A stretch of 56,711 bases of DNA from Synechococcus sp. AG-679-A04 (GCA_003210775.1 QCUI01000007.1:1-56711); one strand, 5' to 3'; positions 39,672 through 49,618 are shown, counted from the first letter of the stretch. The notes: a model not told the origin generated them from the sequence alone. Program-made: numbers and translations.

Positions 39672-41027
39672 ATGGCCAAGTTCGACGCCCATCTGAAGTG
39701 CTCCTTCTGCGGAAAGTCCCAGGAGCAAGTGCGCAAGCTGATTGCAGGCCCCGGTGTCTACATCTGTGATGAGTGCATTGATCTCTGCAACGAGATCTTG
39801 GATGAGGAACTCATCGATGCCCAGGGCGGCGCACGCCAAGGCGGAGAGCCGACGCGCAAGAGCGGCTCAACCCAGACCCGCAAGACCACGAAGCCTGCTC
39901 CGACACTTGCCTCTATCCCTAAACCGCAGGAGATCAAGGGGTTCCTTGATCAGCAGGTTGTGGGACAGGAAGCCGCCAAGAAAGTGATGTCGGTGGCGGT
40001 TTACAACCATTACAAACGGCTGGCCTGGCAGGGCGACGGCAACGGTGAGACCGAACAGACCGCAACCCGACTGCACAAATCCAACATTCTTCTGATCGGC
40101 CCCACAGGCTGTGGCAAGACGCTGCTTGCTCAAACTCTCGCGGAGATGCTGGATGTGCCCTTCGCCGTCGCTGACGCCACCACCCTCACGGAAGCGGGCT
40201 ACGTCGGCGAGGACGTGGAGAACATTCTGCTGAGGCTGCTGCAGAAGGCCGACATGGATGTGGATCTCGCCCAACGAGGGATCATCTACATCGACGAAAT
40301 CGACAAGATCGCCCGCAAGAGCGAAAACCCATCGATCACACGGGATGTCTCCGGTGAAGGGGTACAGCAGGCACTGCTCAAGATGCTGGAAGGCACCGTG
40401 GCCAATGTTCCACCTCAGGGGGGCCGCAAACATCCCTATCAGGACTGCATACAGATCGACACCAGCCAGATCCTGTTCATCTGTGCCGGTGCATTCGTGG
40501 GATTGGATGATGTGGTGCAGAAACGCATGGGTCGTAACGCCATTGGCTTCGTGCCCAGCGACGGCCGCGGGCGCGGCAAGGCCACACGCGATCTTCAGGC
40601 ATCACAAGTCCTGCGTCACCTCGAACCGGATGACCTGGTCAAGTACGGACTGATCCCCGAGTTCATCGGTCGCATGCCCGTGAGCGCTGTCCTCGATCCA
40701 CTGGACGAACATGCCCTTGAGTCCATCCTCACCGAACCAAGGGATGCCCTGGTCAAGCAGTTCCGAACGCTATTGAGCATGGACAACGTGAACCTTGACT
40801 TCGAAGCAGGAGCGATCGAAGCCATTGCCCAGGAGGCGCATCGACGCAAGACCGGTGCTAGGGCCTTGCGCGGCATTGTCGAAGAGCTGATGCTCGATCT
40901 CATGTACGAGCTCCCCTCAAGCAAAAACGTCCCGGACTTCACGATTACCCGCGCAATGGTGGATGAGCACACAGGCGGCAAGGTGGTGTCTCTACCGGGC
41001 AAAGATCGCCAGCAGGAATCAGCCTGA
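39672..41027 (+). CDS. clpX: ATP-dependent Clp protease ATPase ClpX
   Basis: 451 residues. It unfolds tagged substrates and feeds them to ClpP. The N-terminal zinc finger has C10, C13, C32 and C35 ([16 protein letters not shown]). Walker A GPTGCGKT at 143-150, Walker B in [14 protein letters not shown], and pore/sensor motifs with RNAIGFVPS, where GYVG sits in [10 protein letters not shown]. The IGF-like loop that docks on ClpP is expected around GFVPSDGRG. It follows clpP after 88 bp. Confidence 0.97.
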   Translation: MAKFDAHLKCSFCGKSQEQVRKLIAGPGVYICDECIDLCNEILDEELIDAQGGARQGGEPTRKSGSTQTRKTTKPAPTLASIPKPQEIKGFLDQQVVGQEAAKKVMSVAVYNHYKRLAWQGDGNGETEQTATRLHKSNILLIGPTGCGKTLLAQTLAEMLDVPFAVADATTLTEAGYVGEDVENILLRLLQKADMDVDLAQRGIIYIDEIDKIARKSENPSITRDVSGEGVQQALLKMLEGTVANVPPQGGRKHPYQDCIQIDTSQILFICAGAFVGLDDVVQKRMGRNAIGFVPSDGRGRGKATRDLQASQVLRHLEPDDLVKYGLIPEFIGRMPVSAVLDPLDEHALESILTEPRDALVKQFRTLLSMDNVNLDFEAGAIEAIAQEAHRRKTGARALRGIVEELMLDLMYELPSSKNVPDFTITRAMVDEHTGGKVVSLPGKDRQQESA

Positions 41028-41163
41028 TTGGCATAACTAGCCATTGATGGTGCTGAACGGGACGCGTCCAGACCCAACCACTTCGGTTCGGAAGACCCCC
41101 ACTCTCTGAGACGGTCTGAGCAGGAACTTCGCGAGAGACTCAGCCAGTCCCTTGATCAAGGCC

Positions 41164-41868
41164 ATGGCAACCGCCGACCATCTGAGGGTTCCTCGTCAGC
41201 ACGGTTTGTTCCTGCACCACGGGATCGATCTGGGAGATGGCACGGTCGCCCATTACCTGGAGGGTCGGGAAATCCTGCGCAGCTCGCTCGAAGAGTTCAG
41301 CCGGGGGCAGGAGGTGAGCTTGGTCAGCCATGAACAGGCATCACCGGCTGGGGTGACCCTGAGAAGGGCCATGAACAGGATTGGCGAACAGAACTACAAC
41401 CTGCTGTTCAACAACTGCGAGCACTTCGCCAACTGGTGCAAAACAGGCCGCCACAGGAGCGGTCAAGTGGAGGACTGGCTTCATACAGGCAGCCTCGGTG
41501 CACTGGCATTCGGCCAGCTGATGCCTGCGGCCCTGCTCACCGGCCTGGGTGTGCTGCTACGCAAGGGAGTCATCGATGAACAGTCACGTCAACGTGCCCG
41601 GCGAGCTCTGGAACAACTTCAGAAACTGCGAGTACGACTGATGCAGAAGCTGGACAGCACCCTGGAACAGGCGGAGACCTGGATGCAAGGCATGCCTGGC
41701 CAAGATGCTGATGAACGGGTCGATCGACGCAGTCGGCAACTGTTGCTCACCGGCAGGAGCATCGCCGATGAACTGGCAGCCGTTGAAGACATGGAAGACA
41801 AGCTCCATTCACTGTTGGATGAAACCTCTCAAGGAGAAAACACAGTCTCAAGACCTGAACCTCGGTAG
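41164..41868 (+). CDS. LRAT-domain (NlpC/P60 superfamily) protein
   Basis: 234 residues from ATG at 41164; a TTG at 41152 would add four. The N-terminal 95 residues are a lecithin-retinol-acyltransferase-type domain: HHGIDLGDGTVAHYLEG (residues 18-34) with the catalytic His19 and His30, and NYNLLFNNCEHFANWCKTG (77-95) with nucleophile Cys85 in the NCEHF motif. Such proteins act as acyltransferases or phospholipases. The C-terminal part (130-234) is amphipathic, with a possible membrane-associating segment (LMPAALLTGLGVLLR) and a coiled-coil-like charged tail. The gene is between clpX and dnaX; substrate unknown. Confidence 0.82.
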   Translation: MATADHLRVPRQHGLFLHHGIDLGDGTVAHYLEGREILRSSLEEFSRGQEVSLVSHEQASPAGVTLRRAMNRIGEQNYNLLFNNCEHFANWCKTGRHRSGQVEDWLHTGSLGALAFGQLMPAALLTGLGVLLRKGVIDEQSRQRARRALEQLQKLRVRLMQKLDSTLEQAETWMQGMPGQDADERVDRRSRQLLLTGRSIADELAAVEDMEDKLHSLLDETSQGENTVSRPEPR

Positions 41869-41891
41869 CCTCAGAATCCTGCCGGCAGTGC

Positions 41892-43820
41892 ATGAGCCAG
41901 CCGTACCAGCCACTGCATCACAAGTACCGGCCCCAACGGCTTGATCAGCTGGTGGGCCAGGAAGCGATTGCGGCCACCCTTGGGCATGCCTTGCGCACCG
42001 GACGCATTGCACCGGCCTATCTCTTCAGCGGACCTCGCGGGACGGGCAAGACCTCCAGCGCTCGCATCCTGGCCCGTTCACTGAACTGTCTCAGCAACGA
42101 CGGCCCGACGCCTGAACCCTGTGGCAACTGCGAACTGTGCAACTCGATCGCCACCGGAACAGCACTGGATGTCATCGAGATTGATGCCGCCTCCAACACC
42201 GGCGTCGACAACATCCGCGATCTGATCGAGCGCTCAAGATTCGCGCCGGTGCAGGCGCGCTGGAAGGTTTATGTGGTCGACGAATGCCACATGCTCTCCA
42301 CCGCCGCCTTCAATGCTCTTCTCAAGACGCTGGAGGAACCGCCACCACAGGTGGTGTTCGTACTGGCCACAACCGACCCACAGCGGGTTCTGCCCACCAT
42401 CCTCAGCCGCTGCCAGCGATTTGACTTTCGGCGCATCCCCCTCGATGCACTCGAGCAGCACCTCCAATGGATCGCTTCAGAGGAATCGATTCCAATCCAA
42501 CCGGAGGCTCTACATGTGGTGGCCCAACGAGCTCAGGGCGGCCTGCGTGATGCAGAGAGCTTGCTGGATCAGCTCAGTCTGCTGCCCGGACCGATCGAAG
42601 CAGGAGCGGTGTGGGATTTGTTGGGAGCGGTTCCTGAGCAGGAGCTACTTGAGCTGGTGAAGGCCATGAGCACCAGCGAGCCCGTGACGCTGCTGGAAGC
42701 CAGCCGGCAACTACTTGACCGCGGCCGTGATGCCGGATCGGTGCTGCAGGGAATGGCAGGGATCCTGCGGGATCTCGTGCTGATGGCCGCTGCTCCAGAT
42801 CGGCCTGAACTCGCCGGTGTCTCTCCACAATTCCGCGATCAACTGCCCGGCCTAGCCAAATCCATTGGCCGGACACGACTGCTGCAATGGCAGGCTCAGC
42901 TGCGAGGCGCTGAGCAACAGCTGCGTCAAAGTGTGCAGCCGCGCCTCTGGCTGGAGGTGCTGCTGCTCGGTTTGTTAGCTGAACCAGCCGCTGCGACAGT
43001 CGCAGCAACCTCCTCACCGGCACCAGCTCGATTGAGCTCTGCAGCTTCTGTAGCTTCTGCCGTTGTTCCAACACCAGCCCCTGCCCCGGTACCAGCTGTT
43101 GCTTCAACAGCCGATGCTGAGCCAGATGTGCCAGCGGTGAGTCTTCCCGACACATCCATTAGCCACACGCCAGCTTCACAGGCAGCTTCAGCAACCGAGC
43201 CCCAAGCAAAAGAAGCTGCCACCACTCCCGCCCCAAGCGAAGACCTCGGAGAGCTTTGGCAACAAATCCTGGCCAGTCTGGAGCTTCCCTCCACACGAAT
43301 GCTGCTCTCGCAGCAGGCCCGGCTGGTGCGGATCGACAACCACCGCGCCGTCGTGCAGGTATCAGGGAACTGGATGGGCATGGTGCAAAGCCGCGCAACC
43401 CTGCTGGAAAAAGCGATTGCAACTGCCATGGGAGGCAACCGTCAGCTGGTGCTCGAAAACCATGGAGGCGCAGCACCGATGGCAGCAATGCCGAACCCGC
43501 CCGCGCCCCCACCGGCGCCAGCTCCCAGTAACAGCGTTCAGCTGCCTTCACCCCCTCAGTTGGACGCTGTGGTTCCGAACAATGCAGCATCTCCAGCACC
43601 CACATCAGCAACGGCTTCTGCCCAGCCGCCGCCGGCCACTGCAGCTCCCTCGATTGCCACCAGCCAGGCAGCAGCCGTTCAGACAGGAACTGCTTCCGTT
43701 TCAGCTCAACCAACCACAGCCCCACCAGTCCGCCCTGAACCTTCAGCCATGGATGAAAAAGTGAAGCGCTTCGCTGACTTCTTCAACGGCCAGGTTCTGG
43801 ACGTGGACCTCAACAACTAG
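41892..43820 (+). CDS. dnaX: DNA polymerase III gamma/tau subunit
   Basis: 642 residues. Clamp-loader ATPase. Walker A GPRGTGKT at 47-54; zinc ligands C66, C77, C80 and C83 in LNCLSND and PCGNCELC; Walker B VYVVDECHMLS; SRC-box LSRCQRFDFRRI. Residues about 380-640 are Ala/Pro-rich with a folded patch in between (LWQQILASLELPSTRMLL), like the tau tail. No intein is present and I see no slippery site for gamma. It overlaps the convergent GT2 gene by 4 bp. Confidence 0.96.
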   Translation: MSQPYQPLHHKYRPQRLDQLVGQEAIAATLGHALRTGRIAPAYLFSGPRGTGKTSSARILARSLNCLSNDGPTPEPCGNCELCNSIATGTALDVIEIDAASNTGVDNIRDLIERSRFAPVQARWKVYVVDECHMLSTAAFNALLKTLEEPPPQVVFVLATTDPQRVLPTILSRCQRFDFRRIPLDALEQHLQWIASEESIPIQPEALHVVAQRAQGGLRDAESLLDQLSLLPGPIEAGAVWDLLGAVPEQELLELVKAMSTSEPVTLLEASRQLLDRGRDAGSVLQGMAGILRDLVLMAAAPDRPELAGVSPQFRDQLPGLAKSIGRTRLLQWQAQLRGAEQQLRQSVQPRLWLEVLLLGLLAEPAAATVAATSSPAPARLSSAASVASAVVPTPAPAPVPAVASTADAEPDVPAVSLPDTSISHTPASQAASATEPQAKEAATTPAPSEDLGELWQQILASLELPSTRMLLSQQARLVRIDNHRAVVQVSGNWMGMVQSRATLLEKAIATAMGGNRQLVLENHGGAAPMAAMPNPPAPPPAPAPSNSVQLPSPPQLDAVVPNNAASPAPTSATASAQPPPATAAPSIATSQAAAVQTGTASVSAQPTTAPPVRPEPSAMDEKVKRFADFFNGQVLDVDLNN

Positions 43821-45190
43821 ATCCCAGGTTCTGAAGCCTGAAGCGTCTCCTCCTGGCCGCTGTGAGCAGTCTTGGCCCAGACCAGTCGTTTGGGAAGAAA
43901 CGCCATGCGCAGGCTGACCCAGGGGATCACGAGGAACCAGTGACTGAGATAGGCGATGCCAAGCAGAAGATTGAACAGACCGGGAGAGGGCAATTCGGGT
44001 CCTTCGCTGGGGCGTCGACAGCCTCGCCAGTAGGCAACCCCGGAGACGCTGAAGGCCACGATCGACAACGGCCAGTAAGCCGGCGTGGTGCGGCTGATCA
44101 CACTCGTGAGCAGATCCGCCCAGGAGACCACGGGAAGGGCGTACTGAAGCAGAAAGAAACAGGCCACATCCCTGCGCTGGGCAGGGGTCAGACGTGAAGA
44201 AATCAATCCAGGCCAGTAGTCGAGAAAGCGTTGCAGGCCTCCCTCGGCCCAACGTTGACGCTGCTTCCAGAGTGCCTGAAGCGACTCAACAGCCTCTTCC
44301 TGCACGGGTGGATCCCAAAGGATGCCAATCCGAGCTCCCTGCAGCATCAAGCGAAAACTCAGATCCAGATCGTCGGTGACGGTGTCCTCGTTGAAACCAC
44401 CGCAGGCCTCCAGCAGATCCCTGCGCAACAGCTCACCATTGCCACGCAGTTCGGCCACTCCACCACTGGCAAGCCGTCCACCCTGAAGCTGGGCATCAAA
44501 GGCCATCTCCATGGCCTGAGCACGGGTCAACCAATTGCTGCTGGCATTCGTGACCGCTTTGCGCATCTGAACAGCTGACCAATCACCGCTGGTTGCGAAG
44601 GGAATCAACCGTTCCAGCTGATCCGAACTCAACTGGGCATCCGCATCAAGAATCAGCAGCCATTCACCCTGTGTCTGAGCCAAAGCGGCGTTAAGAGCAC
44701 CCGACTTTCCTCCGCCGGCGTTACGAGGCCGGCTGATCACCCGTAAGGCAGGGAAACGGACCTGAAGCTCTGCGAGACGGTCGGGAGTGCGGTCTTCGCT
44801 GCCGTCATCCACCACACACAAGCTCAGACGACCATCGGGGTAGCGCAACGCGCTGAGGCGCTCCACCAGGCGAGTGACCACCGCTTCCTCATCACGGGCA
44901 GCAACGACCACATCCACTGTGGGGAACAACTCTGTTGACGAGGACAGGGAATCATCCAGGTCGCTGCTGTTGTTCTGCGTGGTCTGCTGATCATGACCTC
45001 GCATCAAGGTGCGCAGGGCGTATCCCCCGAGCAGCATCGCCAGCGTGAAGGCGGGGATCAGGCTCCTGGATGGGTCTAGCCAATGGGGCGCTGCGCCGGC
45101 CCAGCCACAGGCCGCCAGGAAGAAGACCGTCTTGCCGCGTCGGTGATCTCCAGTCCCTGCGGCCACAGCCCTCCCACCACGTCGAAACAT
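43817..45190 (-). CDS. membrane glycosyltransferase, GT2 type
   Basis: 457 residues from ATG at 45190; the frame is open upstream to 45442 but that overlaps the SpoIID gene. One or two membrane segments near residues 25-60 precede a GT2 catalytic domain (VDVVVAARDEEAVVTRLVERL, then LILDADAQLSS with the DxD metal site, DDLDLSFRL and the QRQRWAEGG acceptor motif), followed by two to four C-terminal membrane helices. The layout matches processive enzymes of the cellulose/poly-N-acetylglucosamine synthase type. It probably makes an exopolysaccharide or surface glycan; donor and product are not known. It is 7 bp after the SpoIID gene. Confidence 0.85.
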   Translation of the reverse strand: MFRRGGRAVAAGTGDHRRGKTVFFLAACGWAGAAPHWLDPSRSLIPAFTLAMLLGGYALRTLMRGHDQQTTQNNSSDLDDSLSSSTELFPTVDVVVAARDEEAVVTRLVERLSALRYPDGRLSLCVVDDGSEDRTPDRLAELQVRFPALRVISRPRNAGGGKSGALNAALAQTQGEWLLILDADAQLSSDQLERLIPFATSGDWSAVQMRKAVTNASSNWLTRAQAMEMAFDAQLQGGRLASGGVAELRGNGELLRRDLLEACGGFNEDTVTDDLDLSFRLMLQGARIGILWDPPVQEEAVESLQALWKQRQRWAEGGLQRFLDYWPGLISSRLTPAQRRDVACFFLLQYALPVVSWADLLTSVISRTTPAYWPLSIVAFSVSGVAYWRGCRRPSEGPELPSPGLFNLLLGIAYLSHWFLVIPWVSLRMAFLPKRLVWAKTAHSGQEETLQASEPGI

Positions 45191-45197
45191 ACGGACT

Positions 45198-46796
45198 TTA
45201 GGGGGCCTCAGCAGGAGCGGACTCGGCAGGCACTGTGAATGGCCCCAACTGGGTTCCGGGGTAATAGTGCTGAAGGATCCGCTGAGCACTCCAACCGCGA
45301 TCGGCCAGATCGATCGCACCGGCCTGGGACAACCCCACTCCATGGCCAAACCCTCCGCCTTGGAAGCGCCAGGCGCCTGAACCTTCAGCTTCAACAAAAA
45401 ACAACGTGCTGGGCAATCGGCGAAGGGTGCGCCGGATGGCATCCAGCTTCAACACCACAGGTGCCGCTCCACGATCCCGGTCAATCTCAAGGGCGAGGAC
45501 CCGTCCGCTGGGTCCACGCTTCAGCACACTCATCGATGTCGGGGCAGCATCCCCTTGACCGGCAGCGGCAAGTGCCTGGCCCAACTGTCCTGCGGTGTAA
45601 ACACGACTCCAGCGAAAACGGGGATGACCTGCTCCATAGGCACCACCCCCGTTGTTCAGCAGAGACTGCACATCCATATCACTGCGCAGAGGTACAGAGA
45701 TCGACTGACCCCAGGCGGCAACACCATCCGCCTGCACCCTCACATAGGGAAGTGGATCCATGTCCCAGGCCTCCTCAGCGTGCGCACTGACTCCGCCATT
45801 GGTCGCGTGATAAACGGCATGAATCGGTTGGCTATTCCACAACAAAACCTCTCCTGACGTGGCACGGATCGCCTGCCGCACGGATGGGCTAGCCAGTCGT
45901 GGATCGCTGTACACCTGGCATTGGGTGTCACTGCAGAGGTGATATCCATCCAAAGCAAAGCGATGGCTGTTGGCCAAAGCCCAGGTGCGTGCCAGCACGG
46001 CCTGGGCCTGCAAAGCCGCCGCTGGGGATCCCGCTCCAATCTCATGGGGCACCACTCCCTCGAGATAACGCTCCAGCGGAAGCTTCTCCAGCAACGTCCA
46101 GGTGCCATAGGCATCCGCCTGAAGACGAAACGGTCCGCGCAGAACACCGCCGTTCCAACGCATGCCATCGGAAGCCTGCACCTGCAGCGGCCCCTGCAGG
46201 GTGTGACCACCCGAGGGGCCCTCTAGCACAGGCATCACAACACTGCTGATGCGCTCACTGACATCACGCAAAGGCACCCCGGAAAGATCAAGCGCATCAG
46301 CTGGGGCCCAAACCTCCCATTCACCGGGATGGGCGACTTGCGCCTTCACTCCCTGAGCACGCCATCGCTGAGCGACTTGATCGGCAGACTCGAAACTCGC
46401 GAAGGGTCCCGCAACCCGTCGGGCCACATCGAGAGCTTCCGGAAGAGCAACCCGTCGCCAGCTGAAGTGTAGCCGGTCAGCCGAAAACACAAGCTTGCCG
46501 GCACGATCCCGCAGTTGCAGAGGAGCAGCTCCTGCGCTGGTCAATGTCAATGGAGCAGCTGATCGATCGGACCGAGTTCCTGCACCGAGATGATCGTCAA
46601 GTGACACCCAGAGAACGGAATTCCTGGCCGAGGGCGGCAATGGCACGCTTCGATGCGTCGGAACCGCCCCAGCCTCAGCCTGAGACTGGGGCGAGGGCGG
46701 ATCGATGACCCGTGCCTGACAACCCAAGGCCGTCATGACTGGAAGCCAGATCCAGGGAAGAATCCTGAACACTGCAACTGGAGCGGAACGGGGCAT
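45198..46796 (-). CDS. SpoIID/LytB-domain protein, predicted cell-wall lytic
   Basis: 532 residues from ATG at 46796 (an ATG at 46826 adds 10). The start has a hydrophobic segment (about residues 10-28, ending MTALGCQ) that is a signal or lipoprotein-like anchor. Residues 230-520 contain the SpoIID fold: YLEGVVPHEIGAGSPAAALQAQAVLARTWALAN, ATNGGVSAHAEEAWD and the C-terminal GFGHGVGLSQAGAIDLADRG. SpoIID proteins are lytic transglycosylases acting on denuded peptidoglycan, or amidase enhancers in relatives. It forms an operon with the GT2 gene, suggesting shared work on the cell envelope. Confidence 0.88.
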   Translation of the reverse strand: MPRSAPVAVFRILPWIWLPVMTALGCQARVIDPPSPQSQAEAGAVPTHRSVPLPPSARNSVLWVSLDDHLGAGTRSDRSAAPLTLTSAGAAPLQLRDRAGKLVFSADRLHFSWRRVALPEALDVARRVAGPFASFESADQVAQRWRAQGVKAQVAHPGEWEVWAPADALDLSGVPLRDVSERISSVVMPVLEGPSGGHTLQGPLQVQASDGMRWNGGVLRGPFRLQADAYGTWTLLEKLPLERYLEGVVPHEIGAGSPAAALQAQAVLARTWALANSHRFALDGYHLCSDTQCQVYSDPRLASPSVRQAIRATSGEVLLWNSQPIHAVYHATNGGVSAHAEEAWDMDPLPYVRVQADGVAAWGQSISVPLRSDMDVQSLLNNGGGAYGAGHPRFRWSRVYTAGQLGQALAAAGQGDAAPTSMSVLKRGPSGRVLALEIDRDRGAAPVVLKLDAIRRTLRRLPSTLFFVEAEGSGAWRFQGGGFGHGVGLSQAGAIDLADRGWSAQRILQHYYPGTQLGPFTVPAESAPAEAP

Positions 46797-46902
46797 CGCA
46801 GCGAGCTCGACAGTTGATCTGAGCATGAACCTGGACAAAGGGTTTGGCTGAAGTGAGGTTGAGGTTCTATGTTTGTCGCTTGTGCCACGCGCCGCCAGAG
46901 AA

Positions 46903-47100
46903 ATGCCCAAGCTCAAGACCCGCAAAGCAGCCGCCAAGCGGTTCAAAGCAACAGGCACCGGCAAATTCCTGCGTCGTCGCGCGTTCCACAATCACCTGCT
47001 GGATCACAAAAGTCCAAAATTGAAGCGGCACCTGAAAACAAAAGCTGTCGTTGATCGCACCGACGAAGAGCGTGTGGCCCTGATGATGCCCTACGCCTAA
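46903..47100 (+). CDS. rpmI: 50S ribosomal protein L35
   Basis: 65 residues from ATG at 46903 ([20 protein letters not shown]). The typical L35 signature is complete, with [21 protein letters not shown] and [15 protein letters not shown]. It binds 23S rRNA. It is 68 bp upstream of rplT, with which it is normally cotranscribed. Confidence 0.98.
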   Translation: MPKLKTRKAAAKRFKATGTGKFLRRRAFHNHLLDHKSPKLKRHLKTKAVVDRTDEERVALMMPYA

Positions 47101-47168
47101 GTCGCAGCTTGCTTTCCGAGCAGTGACGGATCTGATCACATCGTCCTTAATTCCCTTTTTCAAGACCC

Positions 47169-47516
47169 ATGGCACGCGTTAAAAGAGGCAACGTGGCGCG
47201 TAAGCGTCGCAACAAAATTCTCCGCCTGGCTCGCGGCTTCCAAGGCAGCAACGGAACCCTCTTCCGCACCGCCAATCAGCGAGTGATGAAGGCTCTGTGT
47301 AATGCCTACCGCGACCGACGCCGGCGCAAGCGCGATTTCCGCCGTCTGTGGATTGCCAGAATCAACGCCGCGGCTCGCTTGAACGGGGTGAGCTACAGCC
47401 GTTTGATCGGTGGTCTCAAGAAGGCTGATGTGCGCCTCAACCGCAAAATGCTGGCACAAATGGCTGTGGTGGACCCATCCAGCTTCGCCAGTGTTGTGAA
47501 CGCAACTCAGGGTTGA
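47169..47516 (+). CDS. rplT: 50S ribosomal protein L20
   Basis: 115 residues, the usual length. [18 protein letters not shown] at the start and [22 protein letters not shown] in the middle are diagnostic of the early 50S assembly protein L20. It follows rpmI; infC is not in the window. Confidence 0.98.
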   Translation: MARVKRGNVARKRRNKILRLARGFQGSNGTLFRTANQRVMKALCNAYRDRRRRKRDFRRLWIARINAAARLNGVSYSRLIGGLKKADVRLNRKMLAQMAVVDPSSFASVVNATQG

Positions 47517-47550
47517 ATAGCGTCCCTTCACGGGAGCTCAACCAGCCTTC

Positions 47551-48141
47551 ATGAATTCATTCCTGCCGCAGACCTACCTGCTTGGACTGATCGGCTTGCT
47601 TGCCATAGCGGCCTTCATTGCAGGTCGGCAGCTTCTGCGTGTTCGTCGTGATGAATCAGAGCTCATCCGTCTTGAGAAGTCTGAAGCTGGATCCTCCAAA
47701 GATGCTGGTGATCTGTATGAGCTCGCCAGCGTCCAATTACGTAAACGTCTTTACCCCAAGGCCACAGCAACATTGCGTCAGGCCGTGAAACGCCTGAACA
47801 ATGAGCCTCAGGAAGCTCGGGCTCTGATCCAGAACGCGCTGGGATTTTCTCTAGCTGCTCAGAAAGATTTTTCTGGAGCTGTACGTCACTACAAATTCGC
47901 CCTGCAAGCGAAGCAGGACTATCCAGTGGCTCTCAACAATCTGGCCTTTGCTCAGGAGCGACTGCTCAACAGGGAAGAGGCCGCAGACCTCTACCGCAAA
48001 GTGCTGGCTCTTGAGCCGTCGAACAAAACGGCAAAAAACAGACTCAAACGTTTGGAGCGAGCATCAGGAGGTCGAAAGACCAGTTCATTCATCGAATCGA
48101 AGCAGAACTCACCAGAGAGCCCTGACAGCAGGGGCTTCTGA
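47551..48141 (+). CDS. TPR protein, Ycf37/Pyg7-like (photosystem I assembly candidate)
   Basis: 196 residues. One N-terminal membrane helix (residues 6-26, YLLGLIGLLAIAAFIAGRQLL) is followed by three TPR units, with ALGFSLAAQKDFSGAVRHYKFALQAKQDYPVALNNLAFAQERLLN and DLYRKVLALEPSN. The layout of one N-terminal helix plus TPRs in a photosynthetic genome fits Ycf37/Pyg7, a PSI assembly factor on thylakoids. The assignment is by layout and TPR likeness, not a unique motif. Its final 33 bp overlap the convergent gene at 48109. Confidence 0.68.
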   Translation: MNSFLPQTYLLGLIGLLAIAAFIAGRQLLRVRRDESELIRLEKSEAGSSKDAGDLYELASVQLRKRLYPKATATLRQAVKRLNNEPQEARALIQNALGFSLAAQKDFSGAVRHYKFALQAKQDYPVALNNLAFAQERLLNREEAADLYRKVLALEPSNKTAKNRLKRLERASGGRKTSSFIESKQNSPESPDSRGF

Positions 48142-48630
48142 ACTAGGGCAGCTTGGAGCCAGACTGAGGCTGCCACCGCGATTGGTGATTCGTGGAGCCT
48201 GCCAACTCGAAAGCGTCATCCCTTGAAGAGCGAGGTAACTGCCACCCGGCTCGAGGTCGTCCGTGAGCTGACTAGCAAGCGGCAAGAGATCCACCTGGTC
48301 AGATGAGGCATTGAGATTGCCCTGCACCGGCGTACTGATCTCGCCAATCTGCATGTTCCCTCTCAGATCAACCATCTGGCCGATGGGCTGAACACTCGCA
48401 AATGTGAGTTTCACATCAACGCTGTTGCCGCTTGAGAACGACATATAACTGCCGCACCACTCTCTCGGCATCGACATTGCGATATTGGCGGCCCTGGCGA
48501 TCGGATCAAAACGCTGAACCGAACCTTCAAGCTCAAATGGCACCTGCAATGCAGAAGCATCCAGAGGTAAGGACGGTTCGAACGTCGCCGGGATCTCGAT
48601 CGGCGCGTTCATGTCCATAGTGATGGGCAT
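48109..48630 (-). CDS. hypothetical protein
   Basis: 173 residues from ATG at 48630; other in-frame ATGs at 48618 and 48612 are possible and the frame is open back to 48858. I do not recognise a family. The visible protein is beta-rich with alternating hydrophobic residues ([51 protein letters not shown]) and has one Cys in WCGSY; it could be an outer-membrane or periplasmic beta protein. There is no obvious signal peptide at any of these starts. It converges with the TPR gene with a 33-bp overlap and is divergent from thiG. Confidence 0.6.
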   Translation of the reverse strand: MPITMDMNAPIEIPATFEPSLPLDASALQVPFELEGSVQRFDPIARAANIAMSMPREWCGSYMSFSSGNSVDVKLTFASVQPIGQMVDLRGNMQIGEISTPVQGNLNASSDQVDLLPLASQLTDDLEPGGSYLALQGMTLSSWQAPRITNRGGSLSLAPSCPSSEAPAVRALW

Positions 48631-48721
48631 GACGAGAACGGATGATGACCGCAGGGTAGGTCCCTCAACCGTGGCCTGTTCGACTTCCGATCCGGTTCCC
48701 CACCAGTCCGCAGCTCCTCTA

Positions 48722-49531
48722 ATGGCTTCGACACCGTCCAGCACTGACCCACTTCTGATCGGTGGTCGGCAGTTCAACAGCAGGCTGTTGACCGGCACGG
48801 GCAAATATCCGAATCTGGAAGCGATGCAGCAAAGCCTCGTTCGCTCCGATTGCGACATGGTGACCGTGGCCGTCAGGCGGGTTCAAACCGTGGCAGCTGG
48901 ACATGCCGGACTCATGGAAGCGATCGACTGGAAACGCATCTGGATGCTGCCCAACACTGCAGGCTGTGCCAATGCCGAAGAAGCGGTGCGTGTGGCCAGG
49001 CTGGGCCGCGAGCTGGCCAAACTGGCAGGCCAGGAAGACAACACGTTCGTCAAGCTGGAGGTGATTCCCGACAGCCGTCACCTTTTGCCTGACCCTTTTG
49101 GAACTCTTGAGGCTGCTGAACAGCTTGTGAAGGAGGGATTCACGGTGCTGCCCTACATCAATGCCGATCCGTTGCTCGCCCAACGACTTGAGGAGGTGGG
49201 CTGCGCAACAGTGATGCCTCTTGGTTCGCCGATCGGGTCGGGACAGGGGCTGCGCAACGCTTCAAACATCGCGCTGATCATCGAGAACGCCGGTGTTCCA
49301 GTCGTGGTGGATGCTGGAATCGGAGTACCCAGTGAAGCCGCCGCCGCCCTGGAAATGGGCGCCGATGCCGTTTTAGTGAACAGCGCCATCGCCCTGGCAG
49401 GTGACCCTGCGGCGATGGCTGAAGCGATGGGTCTGGCTGTTCAAGCGGGCCGCACTGCTTACCTTTCTGGGCGACTGCCCAAACGCGAACAAGCCAGCGC
49501 CAGCTCTCCGACCACAGGACTGGTCAGGTAA
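48722..49531 (+). CDS. thiG: thiazole synthase
   Basis: 269 residues from ATG at 48722; the upstream ATG at 48611 would add 37 residues with no homology. ThiG forms the thiazole phosphate ring of thiamine from deoxyxylulose phosphate and ThiS thiocarboxylate. [40 protein letters not shown] with the Schiff-base Lys and the phosphate-binding [11 protein letters not shown] are typical. It stands alone in this window, without other thi genes, and no TPP riboswitch was recognised upstream. Confidence 0.96.
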   Translation: MASTPSSTDPLLIGGRQFNSRLLTGTGKYPNLEAMQQSLVRSDCDMVTVAVRRVQTVAAGHAGLMEAIDWKRIWMLPNTAGCANAEEAVRVARLGRELAKLAGQEDNTFVKLEVIPDSRHLLPDPFGTLEAAEQLVKEGFTVLPYINADPLLAQRLEEVGCATVMPLGSPIGSGQGLRNASNIALIIENAGVPVVVDAGIGVPSEAAAALEMGADAVLVNSAIALAGDPAAMAEAMGLAVQAGRTAYLSGRLPKREQASASSPTTGLVR

Positions 49532-49555
49532 AGACTGGTGAAGTGACATGAAGCA

Positions 49556-49617
49556 AACGACATAAAGGAGGTCGTTAAGCAATTGCACTCATAAGGTCCG
49601 ACCAGTCACAACGGACC
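49556..49617 (+). promoter_or_regulatory. structured leader in front of the Psb34-like gene
   Basis: Two stem-loops lie immediately before the ATG at 49619. Stem 1: AACGAC (49556-49561) and GTCGTT (49571-49576) with loop ATAAAGGAG that displays a perfect Shine-Dalgarno sequence. Stem 2: GGTCCG (49595-49600) and CGGACC (49612-49617), 11-nt loop. Between them a three-codon frame TTG CAC TCA TAA (49583-49594) follows the Shine-Dalgarno at 11 bases. A translation-control leader is possible; the function is not shown. Confidence 0.45.
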
Positions 49618-49618
49618 C

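Noticed and set aside
41028-41163. Possible ffs (SRP RNA) upstream of dnaX
   Set aside because: The conserved GGAAGGAAGCA-type loop motif of SRP RNA is absent.
41892-43820. dnaX programmed frameshift or intein
   Set aside because: Searched for a run of A or a slippery heptamer around the expected region and for intein-type insertion between clear AAA+ motifs; none seen.
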